A DNA stretch of 64,000 nt from Ligaoa zhengdingensis (GTDB lineage: Bacteria > Bacillota > Clostridia > Oscillospirales > Ruminococcaceae): positions 62,001 through 126,000 of the forward strand of contig NZ_JACRST010000003.1 of assembly GCF_014384885.1 (NCBI RefSeq), written 5' to 3'. Of this stretch, positions 6,976 to 15,483 are shown in pieces. Position numbers and translations under genes: made by a program. The notes under the pieces are model-generated. The model was not told where the DNA came from. It worked only from the letters and a program-made list of their open reading frames with translations, and did not search any database. The stretch's first letter is position 1. Every line of letters begins with the position of its first letter.

Positions 6976-8145
6976 ATGCGATGGAGAGCATTTGCGGCGC
7001 TTTGGCTCGCGGGGGTGCTGCTGTCCGGATGCGCCCTGCCGCCAAAGGAGCGAACCGGCCGGTCGGAAGCGGTCTATCAGATGGAACAGGAGTTGCCCCG
7101 AGAACAGCCGCACCCCGCTCCACCGGAGCCGGAGGGGGAACCGGACGAACCGTCCATGCCCCCGCCGACGGAAGAGGACTGGAACGAGCGGCTTTTGCAG
7201 GGGATTCTCGATCATGAGGCGTCCATCCCGCTGCCGCCGGTCGATCTGTCTGATCTCGACCTGGCACTGCAAAGGCTGCTCGACGTGCATCCCGAGATTT
7301 TCTGGGTATCCAACGGTACGGTGACCACCCGGAAACGCGCCGGTGTTTTGGTGGAGCAGACCTTCACGCCGGAGTACACCTACAGCAGGGAGGAGCGCGA
7401 CAACTTGCAGGCGCTCATCGACCGATCGGCGGCTGCGTGTCTGGCGGGCGTCCCGTCGGATGCAAGCGACTATGAAAAGGTAAAGCATGTCTACGAGTAC
7501 ATCGTCACCAACACCGAATATCGCCTGGATGCGCGTGACGGCCAGACGATTTGCAGCGTTCTGGCATATGGGGAATCGGTCTGTAACGGATACGCTAAGG
7601 CGACCCAGTATTTGCTCGGCCTGCTGGACGTACCCTGTGAACTGGTCAGCGGCGTGGTAAAGGGGGGAGAGCCGCACGCCTGGAATCTGGTGTGGATCGA
7701 TGGGGAGAGCTACTATGTCGATACCACTTGGGGGGACCCCGTGCCGGAACCAGGCCAGGAGCGCAGGCTGGAAATCTCTTACGATTACCTGGGACTTACC
7801 ACCGAGGATCTTTTTCTCACCCACCAGCCGGATGATGGGGCGGCGCTGCCACTCTGTACGGCCACACGATGGAACTATTATGTCGCCGAGGGGCGGATGT
7901 TGGACGGCTATGACGATGAGCGCCTGGCTGTGCTCGCCCAGATAGACCTAGATGCCGGGGCGCAGGCGACCTCGGTGAGGTTTGCAGATCAGGAGAGCTT
8001 TGAGGACGCGCTTTGGATGCTGTTTGAACAACAGGAGATATTCACGATCCTGGATGAGGTTTTCGGCGAAGCGCAGGAGGCGTGTACAGTGACCTACACC
8101 CGAAATGAGGAGCTTCACACGTTGACAATCTACTGGGAAGATTGA
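6976..8145 (+). CDS. Transglutaminase-like lipoprotein
   Basis: A 389-residue predicted lipoprotein. The signal peptide ends in the lipobox LLSGC (C19), followed by a Pro/Glu-rich linker (~40-70). The transglutaminase-like core lies at ~165-255 with the triad C203 (ESVCNGYAKA), H234 (PHAWNLVWI) and D249 (YYVDTTWGDP). Such domains act as cysteine proteases or peptide-modifying enzymes at the cell surface; the substrate is unknown. ATG 6976 follows a strong GGGGGGAG site. A longer frame back to 6856 is open but has neither ribosome site nor signal peptide at its start. A terminator follows. Confidence 0.85.
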   Translation: MRWRAFAALWLAGVLLSGCALPPKERTGRSEAVYQMEQELPREQPHPAPPEPEGEPDEPSMPPPTEEDWNERLLQGILDHEASIPLPPVDLSDLDLALQRLLDVHPEIFWVSNGTVTTRKRAGVLVEQTFTPEYTYSREERDNLQALIDRSAAACLAGVPSDASDYEKVKHVYEYIVTNTEYRLDARDGQTICSVLAYGESVCNGYAKATQYLLGLLDVPCELVSGVVKGGEPHAWNLVWIDGESYYVDTTWGDPVPEPGQERRLEISYDYLGLTTEDLFLTHQPDDGAALPLCTATRWNYYVAEGRMLDGYDDERLAVLAQIDLDAGAQATSVRFADQESFEDALWMLFEQQEIFTILDEVFGEAQEACTVTYTRNEELHTLTIYWED

Positions 8146-8218
8146 AAGTAGTTGAAACAACTGCACATTTTTGAGTATTCATCATATAACAGAATAGACA
8201 AAAATAATAGGATATACA

Positions 8219-8251
8219 CCGGGTTCTTTTGAGTTGACCCGGGCCCTTTTT
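8219..8251 (+). terminator. Terminator after the transglutaminase-like lipoprotein
   Basis: Arms CCGGGT (8219-8224) and ACCCGG (8237-8242), then CCCTTTTTG. It separates this gene from the feo promoter that starts at once downstream. Confidence 0.65.
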
Positions 8252-8252
8252 G

Positions 8253-8302
8253 TTGACAAAAGGGGGATTGCGGCATTACAATATTGTTAGACAGAGCTAA
8301 CA
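8253..8302 (+). promoter_or_regulatory. feoAB promoter with overlapping inverted-repeat operator
   Basis: TTGACA (8253-8258) and TACAAT (8277-8282) are 18 bases apart. Directly after the -10 is the inverted repeat TGTTAG (8285-8290), six bases, CTAACA (8297-8302), covering the start site. GTTAG/CTAAC half-sites resemble those of iron-responsive DtxR-type repressors, so iron repression is likely, though the six-base spacing differs from the classical box. Confidence 0.68.
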
Positions 8303-8332
8303 GAAATCTGGGAACAAGAGAGGGATTGGACG

Positions 8333-8569
8333 ATGAGCAAAAAGCAACACAGCCTGCGCGATCTGCACCCCGGGCAGAGCGGCAGGATCATTGCCATCGA
8401 GGGGACGGGCGCACTCAAGCGCCGGCTGATCGATATGGGCCTGACGCCCGGTTGCGATGTATTTGTGCGCAAGGTGGCGCCGCTCGGCGATCCCATCGAG
8501 ATCAACATCCGCGGGTATGAGCTGTCCCTGCGCAAGGACGACGCGGAAAAAATTCTGCTGGAAAACTGA
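8333..8569 (+). CDS. feoA: Ferrous iron transport accessory protein FeoA
   Basis: A 78-residue SH3-like protein that assists the FeoB ferrous-iron importer at the membrane. Family-typical segments include LHPGQSGRIIAIEGTG, RLIDMGLTPGCDVFV and DPIEINIRGYELSLRKDDAEKI. A GAGAGGG ribosome site precedes the ATG. It is the first gene after an iron-type promoter/operator and lies 95 bases before feoB, so the two form one iron-import operon with the small Cys-rich gene after feoB. Confidence 0.93.
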   Translation: MSKKQHSLRDLHPGQSGRIIAIEGTGALKRRLIDMGLTPGCDVFVRKVAPLGDPIEINIRGYELSLRKDDAEKILLEN

Positions 8570-8663
8570 ACGCTACCGGGGCGCGGCAAGACATAAAACG
8601 CCGCGGCTAGGAATAAACTGAAGCGGAACGACTTCAAAAGAAAAAGAGGACGAGTTTGAGGAT

Positions 8664-10682
8664 ATGAGCTATACGATCGCATTGGCGGGTAATCCCAACT
8701 GTGGTAAGACCACGCTGTTTAACGAGCTCACCGGGTCTAACCAGTATGTCGGAAACTGGGCGGGCGTCACCGTGGAGAAAAAAGAGGGCAGGGCGGTTCA
8801 CAACGGCGTGGAGCTGGCAGTGATGGACCTGCCGGGAATCTATTCTCTTTCCCCCTATACGATGGAGGAGGTCTGCGCGCGGGATTATATCATGAACGAC
8901 GATCCGGATGTCATCATCGATATCATCGACGGCACCAACATCGAGCGCAACCTCTATCTCACCATTCAATTGATGGAACTGGGGCGGCCGATGGTGATTG
9001 CTGTCAATATGATGGATGATGTCGAACAAAAGGGGGAGCATATCGACTGCAAGCAGCTCGGCGAGCTGATGGGCGTCCCTGTGATCCCGATTGTCGCTCG
9101 CAAGGGCGAGGGCATGAAAGAACTGATGGACGAGGCGGTACGCATTGCGGCAGGCGGCGAGGTGCAGCATCACCGAATCAAATACGACTATCAAACCCAG
9201 AACGCGCTCAACGACATCCTGCTGATTCTTTCGGAAAACGAGGACACCTCCGACCACCACATCCAGTTCTACGCGAGCAAGCTGTTGGAGGCGGACGCTT
9301 CAATCGCCGATATGCTTAAGCTGACCAGCGACCAACGCCGCCGTATCGAGGATGTGATCGTGCGGTATGAGGCGACCTCGCGTTACGGCGACCGCGACAC
9401 CATGCTGGCGGATGCACGCTACCGCTACATCACCGAACTGGTGGGCAAGACGGTGGTGAAAAACACCACCCCCGGCTTTATGACCCAGTCGGACAAGATA
9501 GACCGCATCGTCACCAACCGGGTGCTCGCGCTGCCCATCTTTTTGTTGGTGATGTTCCTGATGTTCTCAGTGGTGTTCGGCCCGGTGGGGGAGGGGCTCA
9601 AAGCCGCCGTGGAGTGGCTGATTAACGGCCAGATCGCGCCTGCGGTACGGCACCTATTGGTTGCGGCGGACGCGCCGTTCTGGACCCAGAGCCTCATTGT
9701 GGACGCGGTGATCGGCGGGGTCGGCGGTATCCTCACCTTTTTGCCGCAGATCATGCTGCTGTTCCTGTTCCTATCTATCCTGGAGGACAGCGGTTACATG
9801 GCGCGTGCGGCGTTCATTATGGATCGCCTGCTGCGCAAGCTGGGGCTCACCGGTAAGAGCTTCATCCCCATGCTGATGGGGTTCGGCTGCACCACCCCGG
9901 CGGTGATGGCGGCCCGCACGATGGAGAACGACAAGGACCGCAAGCTCACCATCATGCTCACGCCGTTCATGTCCTGCGGCGCACGCCTGCCGATCTATGC
10001 GCTGTTTGCGGGCATTTTCTTTGAGGAGCACCAGGGCCTGGTGGTCTTCTCCATGTACGTGCTGGGCATTGTGGTTGCGATCATTGTGGGGCTGATCCTC
10101 AAGCACACCCTTTTCCGCGGCGAGGCGGCGCCATTTGTGATGGAGCTGCCCACCTACCGTCTGCCCACCCTGAAAAGTACGATGCTGCATATGTGGGACA
10201 AGTGCAAGGGCTTTCTCATCAAAGCGGGTACCATCATCTTCTCGATGAGCATTTTGGTCTGGATCCTGCAAAACTTCAGCTTCTCGCTTCAGATGGTGGA
10301 CGACAGTTCGGCCAGCATGTTTGGTCAGATCGGCGCTTTTATCGCCCCAATTTTTGTCCCGCTGGGCTTCGGCACCTGGCAGGCGTCGGTGTCGCTGCTT
10401 TCGGGCGTTGTAGCGAAAGAAGCGGTGGTCACCACCATGAGTGTGCTGTACGGGGCGGGCGGCGCCGCACTGCAAACCGCGCTCGCGGGTGCATTTACCC
10501 CGCTGTCGGCCTATTCGTTTATGGTGTTCAGTCTGCTGTATATGCCCTGTATCTCGGCGTTTGTCTCGATCCGCCGGGAGATGAATTCGCTCAAGTGGGC
10601 GCTCGCCACCGCAGCGATGGAGACGGGCGTCGCCTATGTTGTGGCGCTTTTGGTGTATCAGATCGGGAGCCTGTTTGTCTAA
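8664..10682 (+). CDS. feoB: Ferrous iron transporter FeoB
   Basis: A 672-residue inner-membrane Fe(II) importer with an N-terminal GTPase. G1 is GNPNCGKT (residues ~8-15), G3 is DLPGIYS (~54-60) and G4 is NMMD. A helical GDI-type domain follows, then a multi-span membrane domain from ~residue 285 with the gate-like repeats (MGFGCTTPAVMAARTM, MSCGARLPIYALF). Full length for a short Clostridial FeoB. No ribosome site stronger than GAGGA upstream. It is followed after 34 bases by the small Cys-rich membrane protein. Confidence 0.96.
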   Translation: MSYTIALAGNPNCGKTTLFNELTGSNQYVGNWAGVTVEKKEGRAVHNGVELAVMDLPGIYSLSPYTMEEVCARDYIMNDDPDVIIDIIDGTNIERNLYLTIQLMELGRPMVIAVNMMDDVEQKGEHIDCKQLGELMGVPVIPIVARKGEGMKELMDEAVRIAAGGEVQHHRIKYDYQTQNALNDILLILSENEDTSDHHIQFYASKLLEADASIADMLKLTSDQRRRIEDVIVRYEATSRYGDRDTMLADARYRYITELVGKTVVKNTTPGFMTQSDKIDRIVTNRVLALPIFLLVMFLMFSVVFGPVGEGLKAAVEWLINGQIAPAVRHLLVAADAPFWTQSLIVDAVIGGVGGILTFLPQIMLLFLFLSILEDSGYMARAAFIMDRLLRKLGLTGKSFIPMLMGFGCTTPAVMAARTMENDKDRKLTIMLTPFMSCGARLPIYALFAGIFFEEHQGLVVFSMYVLGIVVAIIVGLILKHTLFRGEAAPFVMELPTYRLPTLKSTMLHMWDKCKGFLIKAGTIIFSMSILVWILQNFSFSLQMVDDSSASMFGQIGAFIAPIFVPLGFGTWQASVSLLSGVVAKEAVVTTMSVLYGAGGAALQTALAGAFTPLSAYSFMVFSLLYMPCISAFVSIRREMNSLKWALATAAMETGVAYVVALLVYQIGSLFV

Positions 10683-10716
10683 AATGTCCGGCATTATGCT
10701 ATGGAGGACGATAAAA

Positions 10717-10896
10717 ATGGGAAAATATATTGTGATCGGATTTTGTATCCTGTTGATTGCGCTGGCTCTGGTTCTGTTGGTGCACACCCTACGCAACATG
10801 GCTAAAGGGCGCTGCTGTGAGGGCTGCAAAGGTTGCTCGCAGCGGCAGAATTGTAGTTCAGCGAATGGCAGTGAAAGACACGATAATACAAAATAA
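10717..10896 (+). CDS. FeoB-associated Cys-rich small membrane protein
   Basis: A 59-residue protein with one N-terminal membrane span (residues ~4-24) and a cytoplasmic Cys cluster C-C-EG-C-KG-C-SQRQN-C (residues ~34-46). Small proteins of this shape often follow feoB in Firmicutes and may occupy the place of FeoC, perhaps binding iron or a cluster. TGGAGGA lies ten bases before ATG 10717. An in-frame extension back to 10636 overlaps feoB and lacks a ribosome site, so it is rejected. Confidence 0.8.
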   Translation: MGKYIVIGFCILLIALALVLLVHTLRNMAKGRCCEGCKGCSQRQNCSSANGSERHDNTK

Positions 10897-10916
10897 AAAC
10901 CGGGATAGATCGGATC

Positions 10917-10947
10917 GCCCTCCGCGAGCTTTCGCGGGGGGATTTTT
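10917..10947 (+). terminator. Terminator of the feo operon
   Basis: CCCTCCGCGA (10918-10927) pairs with TCGCGGGGGG (10932-10941) around GCTT and is followed by ATTTTTG. Confidence 0.85.
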
Positions 10948-10948
10948 G

Positions 10949-11274
10949 TTTGTACCACTGTTGCAATGCGCGCATGAGGCCTCTGGAACGCGTAAGGGTT
11001 GTGCGGGAAGGGGAGTTGTTCAATCTTGTGATCTCAGCGGCAATAATATTTTTTAATGGTTTATCAGATAATTTCACAATAATAAAATATTTTTCTTAAA
11101 GGATGGTATTAAAAGGCACGCAACTTTTGAAAAAGTAAATTGTTAAAAATAGATGCGATCCGTAATGCGGATTGTATCTACCTGTTCATCAGGAGAACTG
11201 CGGGCATCTTGTGTCGGCAATGATACTGTTTTTTATAGTAACCGCTAAATTTGTGGGATATCCGCAAAATTTAC
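10949..11274. other. Non-coding stretch before the YheO-type regulator
   Basis: No supported reading frame. The only clear structure is an 11-bp hairpin with G-U pairs at 11152-11178 (arms GATGCGATCCG and CGGATTGTATC), not followed by a T run. The middle part (11040-11150) is strongly AT-rich. I see nothing else I can name. Confidence 0.5.
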
Positions 11275-11332
11275 TTGCAATATAAAAAGAAAGTTTTATA
11301 ATGGAGGTATCGATGATAAATAATTATTTATC
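11275..11332 (+). promoter_or_regulatory. Promoter with an 18-bp perfect palindrome, upstream of the YheO-type regulator
   Basis: TTGCAA (11275-11280) and TATAAT (11297-11302) with a 16-base spacer predict a start near 11309. The 18-base perfect palindrome GATAAATAATTATTTATC (11315-11332) lies just downstream, where a bound repressor would block clearance. A 33-codon frame (11313-11414) starts within it behind GGAGG, but that ribosome site would lie upstream of the predicted start, so I do not call it as a gene. Confidence 0.6.
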
Positions 11333-11446
11333 AAGATGCCCCAATCAGCGGCCTTTATTTTTCGGTTTGCAGTATGTTGCCTCCTCCATTGTGAGGATGG
11401 ACGACGTCCGCTGAGCGGCTGAGCCGGCGGAAGGCGGGAGGAAATT

Positions 11447-12097
11447 ATGAATCAATATGTCAGCGCGTATCTCCCTTTGGTCGACTTTTTGGCCGATTGC
11501 CTGGGGGAGAACACCGAGGTCGTCCTACATGACCTGACCGACTGCCGCCAGCCGGTGGTGGCGATTCGCAACGGGCATATCAGCGGCCGAAGCGTCGGTT
11601 CGCCTATCACCGATCTGTCCTTGCGGGTTCTCAAGGCTGCATCGTTTGAACAGGTACCTTACCAGGTCAATTACCAGGGCGCGGCCCAAAACGGGCACCT
11701 GCTTAAATCTTCCGCCTACTTTATCAAGGACGACAGCGGCCGTTTTGTAGGGATGCTGTGTATCAATACCGATTATCACGATCTGGTCGCCTCGCGCGAC
11801 CTGCTCAACCGGGTTATCGCTATGTGCAAGGTCCCCAGCGAGGGCGCAGCGGTGTCGGAGACGCCCAATCGGAATGTCCAGGAGCTGGTGATAAACCATA
11901 TCCGGCGCGCCTGCCCGGAGATCGATTTGATAGCGGAGACTATGCAGCAAAAGGAGAAGATGGAGCTGGTCGAGCAGCTCAACGACATGGGCACCTTCCT
12001 GATCAAGGGGGCGATCGGCTATGTGGCGGAGGCGTTGCATGTATCGGTGCCGACCATCTACCGCTATCTGAATCTGGTCAAAAAAGAGAACCGTTAA
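11447..12097 (+). CDS. YheO/DauR-type PAS plus helix-turn-helix regulator
   Basis: A 216-residue protein. The N-terminal YheO-like PAS domain spans ~1-120 (LPLVDFLADCLGENTEVVLHDL, then SAYFIKDDSGRFVGMLCINTDY) and a C-terminal HTH is at ~185-212 (GAIGYVAEALHVSVPTIYRYL). The family includes DauR, a D-arginine-responsive repressor, but the ligand here is unknown. GGGAGGAAATT precedes the ATG. Its own terminator follows, and a class II aldolase gene starts 100 bases further on the same strand and is the nearest possible target. Confidence 0.85.
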   Translation: MNQYVSAYLPLVDFLADCLGENTEVVLHDLTDCRQPVVAIRNGHISGRSVGSPITDLSLRVLKAASFEQVPYQVNYQGAAQNGHLLKSSAYFIKDDSGRFVGMLCINTDYHDLVASRDLLNRVIAMCKVPSEGAAVSETPNRNVQELVINHIRRACPEIDLIAETMQQKEKMELVEQLNDMGTFLIKGAIGYVAEALHVSVPTIYRYLNLVKKENR

Positions 12098-12100
12098 AAG

Positions 12101-12137
12101 ACGCCGCACATCCCTAACCGGATGCGCGGCGTTTTTT
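12101..12137 (+). terminator. Terminator of the YheO-type regulator gene
   Basis: ACGCCGCACATCC (12101-12113) pairs with GGATGCGCGGCGT (12119-12131) around CTAAC with one bulge and is followed by six T residues. Confidence 0.88.
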
Positions 12138-12201
12138 CAATTGACTTTTCTTCAGATTTCGCGTACCCTAAGCGATAGGAAAAAACGAAAGGGTGGGGTA
12201 T

Positions 12202-12849
12202 GTGGACGAAAATTATAAAGAGCTGTTGGTGCAAGCGGGCAAACGAATGCTGCACAGCGGTTTAACCGTGGAGACCTGGGGCAACATCAGCCTGCGGGAT
12301 CCGCGCAGCGGCAGGATCTATTTGACCCCCAGCGGTATGGATTACGACTGGTGCACACCGGAGGACATGGTCGTCTTTGATCTGGACGGCAACCTGCTGG
12401 AGGGGACGCGAAAGCCGACCTGCGAACGGGAGCTGCACCTGAGGATTTACCGCGAGCGGCCGGAGGTCAACGCGGTGCTGCACACCCACCCCATCGATTC
12501 GCTGGTGTTTGCCTGCCTGCGGGAGGATATCCCGCTGATCATCGACGAGGCGGCGCAGGCGCTGGGCGATGTGGTGCGCGTGGCGCAGTATGCGCTGCCC
12601 GGCACTACAGAGCTGGCGGAGAACTGCATGGCGGCGCTGGGCAGGCGGGCGAACGCCTGCTTGTTGCAGTCGCACGGGGCGGTCTGCGTCGGAGACAGCA
12701 TCGATCGCGCCTTCCGGGTGGCGACGGTGCTGGAGATGACCGCAAAGGTTTACTATATGACGAGGACTATCGGTACGCCGGTGCCGATTGCCCCTGAGCA
12801 CATCGAAATTATGAAGGGCTACGTGAATACCTACGGCCAGGGTCGATGA
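12202..12849 (+). CDS. Class II aldolase/adducin family protein (fuculose-phosphate-aldolase-like)
   Basis: A 215-residue zinc-dependent aldolase. Zinc ligands expected from the FucA fold are H94 and H96 (VLHTHPID) and H158 (LLQSHGAV), with the catalytic glutamate E75 or E77 in PTCERELH and the phosphate-binding GNIS/TPSG stretches near residues 27-45. These enzymes cleave sugar phosphates to dihydroxyacetone phosphate and an aldehyde; fuculose-, rhamnulose- or ribulose-phosphate specificity cannot be set here. I take GTG 12202, nine bases after GAAAGG; an in-frame GTG at 12193 is the alternative. No sugar kinase or isomerase is beside it. Confidence 0.85.
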   Translation: MDENYKELLVQAGKRMLHSGLTVETWGNISLRDPRSGRIYLTPSGMDYDWCTPEDMVVFDLDGNLLEGTRKPTCERELHLRIYRERPEVNAVLHTHPIDSLVFACLREDIPLIIDEAAQALGDVVRVAQYALPGTTELAENCMAALGRRANACLLQSHGAVCVGDSIDRAFRVATVLEMTAKVYYMTRTIGTPVPIAPEHIEIMKGYVNTYGQGR

Positions 12850-12855
12850 TCCGTT

Positions 12856-14325
12856 TTACCGGCCATACAGCCGGGTGAGATGGAGAATCCGCTCGGAAAG
12901 CTCCCCGGTGAGCGCGTTTGGGGCGCAGCGCCAAACCCAGTTGCCGCCCAGTGTGGACGGAGTATTGATCCGCCCTTCGCGGCCGAGGTTCAGCCAGTCG
13001 GGCAGAGGGATGATCGCGGTATCGCACACGCTGGCGAGCGCGGCGCGGATCATCGCCTCGGTGAGATCGGAGCCGGGGGGCGCGTTTAGATAGTCGCGCG
13101 CCAAGGCGACATCGTCGGGTGGGGCGGACTCCTGCCAATCGCGGGTTGTGGTATTGTCGTGGGTGCCGGTGTAGACCACGCTGTTGCGGCCGTAGTGGTG
13201 GGGCAGATAGTCGCTCGCTTCGCGGCTGTCAAATGCAAATTGCAGCAGTTTCATGCCGGGATAACCGCTCGCCTGAAGGAGCTTGCGCACATCGTCGGTG
13301 AGATAGCCGAGGTCTTCGGCGATGATGCGCAGATCGGGCAGCGCCCTGCGGATAGCGTGGAGAAAGGGGATCCCCGGCCCTGTTTCCCAGCGGCCATTTT
13401 TGGCGGTATCCTCCCCTGCGGGGATCGAAAAATACCCGGCGAATCCGCGAAAGTGATCGATGCGCACCACGTCGTAGATGCCGCCCGCATGGCGCAGGCG
13501 GCGAATCCACCAGGCGAAATCTTCCTCCTTGTGCCGTTTCCAGTCGTAGAGTGGATTTCCCCACACCTGTCCGTCGGCCGAAAAGCCATCGGGCGGCACC
13601 CCGGCCACCCGCGAAAGGGTCCGGTCGGGGGTGGTCTGGAACAGCTCGCTCTGCGCCCACAGCTCGGAGGAGTCGGGCGACACATAGATGGGGATATCGC
13701 CCACGAGTTCGATTTCATTCTGGTTGGCGTAGCGCTTGAGTTGCCGGTATTGCCGGTCGAACAGAAATTGCACCGCCTTCCAGAAAAAAATTTCCTCCGC
13801 AAGCATCGAACGGGCGCGCTCCAGGGCGCTTTCCTGGCGCATCCGGTACGCTTCCGGCCAATCCTGCCAGGAGGCTTCCCCATGCGCGCGCTTGAGCGCC
13901 ATAAACAGGGCATAATCCTCCAGCCAGAAACTGTTTCCGCCGCAGAACCGCTTGAAGTCGCTTGCAGCGGGATTCAGCCGGCCGGCGGCCTGCCGCAGAA
14001 GCGCAAAGCGGCGTTGGTAGAGCATTTGATAATCGATGCGACCGGGATCGCATTCGCAGTCCGCCGCCTCGATTTCCGCGCGGGTCAGCAGGCCGTCCTC
14101 TTCCAGCCGGTTGGGATCGATGAAATAAGGGTTGCCTGCGAACGCGCAAAACGATTGGTAAGGGCTGTCGCCGTAGCCGGTAGGACCGATGGGGAGCAGC
14201 TGCCAATAGTGCTGCCCGCTTTCACGCAGGAAGTCGACAAAGCGGTAGGCACCCCGCCCAAGCGTGCCGATGCCGTGAGGCGAGGGCAGGGAAAAGAGCG
14301 GCATGAGAATTCCACAGGTGCGCAT
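12856..14325 (-). CDS. malQ: 4-alpha-glucanotransferase (amylomaltase)
   Basis: A 489-residue GH77 enzyme that transfers maltosyl and longer glucans between chains in maltodextrin/glycogen metabolism. The family start RTCGILMPLFSLPSPHGIGTLG is at the N-terminus. The nucleophile aspartate lies in VVRIDHFRGF and the acid/base in AEDLG, with the conserved GTHDNTTTRDW near residue 390. The length is normal. The gene is convergent with the aldolase, with only six bases between them and no clear terminator. GGAGGTAAC lies just before the ATG. No other glycogen gene is close by. Confidence 0.95.
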   Translation of the reverse strand: MRTCGILMPLFSLPSPHGIGTLGRGAYRFVDFLRESGQHYWQLLPIGPTGYGDSPYQSFCAFAGNPYFIDPNRLEEDGLLTRAEIEAADCECDPGRIDYQMLYQRRFALLRQAAGRLNPAASDFKRFCGGNSFWLEDYALFMALKRAHGEASWQDWPEAYRMRQESALERARSMLAEEIFFWKAVQFLFDRQYRQLKRYANQNEIELVGDIPIYVSPDSSELWAQSELFQTTPDRTLSRVAGVPPDGFSADGQVWGNPLYDWKRHKEEDFAWWIRRLRHAGGIYDVVRIDHFRGFAGYFSIPAGEDTAKNGRWETGPGIPFLHAIRRALPDLRIIAEDLGYLTDDVRKLLQASGYPGMKLLQFAFDSREASDYLPHHYGRNSVVYTGTHDNTTTRDWQESAPPDDVALARDYLNAPPGSDLTEAMIRAALASVCDTAIIPLPDWLNLGREGRINTPSTLGGNWVWRCAPNALTGELSERILHLTRLYGR

Positions 14326-14424
14326 AAGGTTACCTCCGACGACATTTTGATACCATCATTATGGGAAGGAATGCGCGGATTATCCGTTTGCGTGCGCAAA
14401 TATCCGGCCGGTGTGCACCGAATT

Positions 14425-15048
14425 TCAGTCGCTTTTTCTTTGGCGGAACATCAGGGCCAGCGTGTTCACCATGGCCGCCACCAGGAAGATCACCCAGCCC
14501 GGATGCCACAGGTTTTTCCAGAAGCCCAACAGCAGGAAGATCACCAGCGCCGCGAGAAAGATCACCGTGGTGACCGGGTCTTCCTGCTTTTCTTTTGTCC
14601 CCTGTTTGCTGTCGTACCGCTCGGACTGCACGCCAAAATAGACGAAAAGGCCGGTGGCAACGATGATAGGCAGGAAAAAGAAGGTGAAGGATAGGGCTTG
14701 GCCAGCCGGTTCAAACAGCAAAAAGAGCAGGGGAGCCGCTATGTACAATGCGACGGCCACAGTGGAGGCCACCGCAAAATGTTTGCAAAATTGCTGATAT
14801 TCCAAATCATTCTCAGCCTTTGTTGCATCCTCCTGCGAGATGCCGAGCTCCCGCCGCAGTTCATCGATGCTGCCGAATTCGGAGATCACCGTGCCGAACG
14901 CCTCATTTTTGTTTTTACCTTCGGACAGCAGGGTCTCGTATTTGTCCTGCATTGTCTCGATGATACCGAGCTTTGCCTCCACCACCTCGCGGCTTTTGGG
15001 CAGGCCTGCGAACATCGCCTCGACAAAATCGCGAATCTTATTGTCCAT
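14425..15048 (-). CDS. DUF1700-like membrane protein paired with PadR regulator
   Basis: A 207-residue protein. Residues ~1-75 form a charged helical region (DFVEAMFAGLPKSREVVEAKLGIIETMQDKYETLL, FGSIDELRRELG) like the permease-prefix domain found beside PadR regulators. About four membrane spans follow (near 95-115, 120-140, 160-175, 180-200). The chosen start MDNKIRDF (15048) has GAGGAGGA upstream, and this overlaps the PadR stop by 11 bases. The PadR/prefix-protein pair commonly controls envelope-stress or antibiotic-export functions; the present role is unknown. Confidence 0.72.
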   Translation of the reverse strand: MDNKIRDFVEAMFAGLPKSREVVEAKLGIIETMQDKYETLLSEGKNKNEAFGTVISEFGSIDELRRELGISQEDATKAENDLEYQQFCKHFAVASTVAVALYIAAPLLFLLFEPAGQALSFTFFFLPIIVATGLFVYFGVQSERYDSKQGTKEKQEDPVTTVIFLAALVIFLLLGFWKNLWHPGWVIFLVAAMVNTLALMFRQRKSD

Positions 15049-15403
15049 ACCGTTGCTCCTCCTCATTTTCTAATTGTTCTGACTCCGTGGTAAAACGGCT
15101 GATCACCTGTTGGGTCTGCTGCCATTCGACACATTTCTCGCGGTAGTAAGCGGCGCCTTCCCGCGTGATCTTATAGTAGGTGCGCCGTTTGCCGAAGGTT
15201 TCATCTCCAAAATAGGAGGCGATGTAGCCCTTCTTTTCCATCCGAGTGAAAGCCGAATACAGGGTGGTTTCCTTGATGGTATAAAGTCCGCCGGAGCGCT
15301 CCTCGATCTCTTTGGAGATTTGATACCCGTAGGAATCGTGCTCCAGCAGCAGGTGCAGAATGATAGTGTCGTTGTAACCACGGATAACGTCGCTGCAGAT
15401 CAA
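15038..15403 (-). CDS. PadR-family transcriptional regulator
   Basis: A 121-residue winged-helix regulator. The PadR core is residues ~5-80 (DVIRGYNDTIILHLLLEHDSYGYQI, then ETTLYSAFTRMEKKGYI and RRTYYKIT), followed by a C-terminal dimerisation helix. I place the start at TTG 15403, five bases after GAGGTG; an in-frame TTG at 15418 overlaps the operator and has no ribosome site. It is cotranscribed with the downstream membrane protein and probably represses itself through the inverted repeat around its -10. Confidence 0.9.
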   Translation of the reverse strand: MICSDVIRGYNDTIILHLLLEHDSYGYQISKEIEERSGGLYTIKETTLYSAFTRMEKKGYIASYFGDETFGKRRTYYKITREGAAYYREKCVEWQQTQQVISRFTTESEQLENEEEQRYGQ

Positions 15404-15420
15404 AACATCACCTCGCAAAC

Positions 15421-15469
15421 TACTACGTCTGTCGTAGTATCCATATTATAGCATAATTACTACGACAGA
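15421..15469 (-). promoter_or_regulatory. PadR promoter with 12-bp inverted-repeat operator
   Basis: TCTGTCGTAGTA (15428-15439) and TACTACGACAGA (15458-15469) are perfect 12-bp inverted repeats with an 18-base gap. A third half-site TACTACG (15421-15427) abuts the first arm. The minus-strand -10 TATAAT (15445-15450) lies in the gap, so a dimer on these arms would lock the promoter. Confidence 0.82.
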
Positions 15470-15483
15470 TAAAGTAGCTTGCG

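Noticed and set aside
11313..11414. 33-codon upstream frame before the YheO-type regulator
   Set aside because: It has GGAGG and ATG, but the predicted transcription start near 11309 lies after that ribosome site, and the first codons are in a likely operator.
13159..14694. Long plus-strand frame (511 codons) opposite malQ
   Set aside because: It is antisense to a clear 4-alpha-glucanotransferase, has no ribosome site and no protein-like motif; GC-rich third positions keep the opposite strand free of stops.
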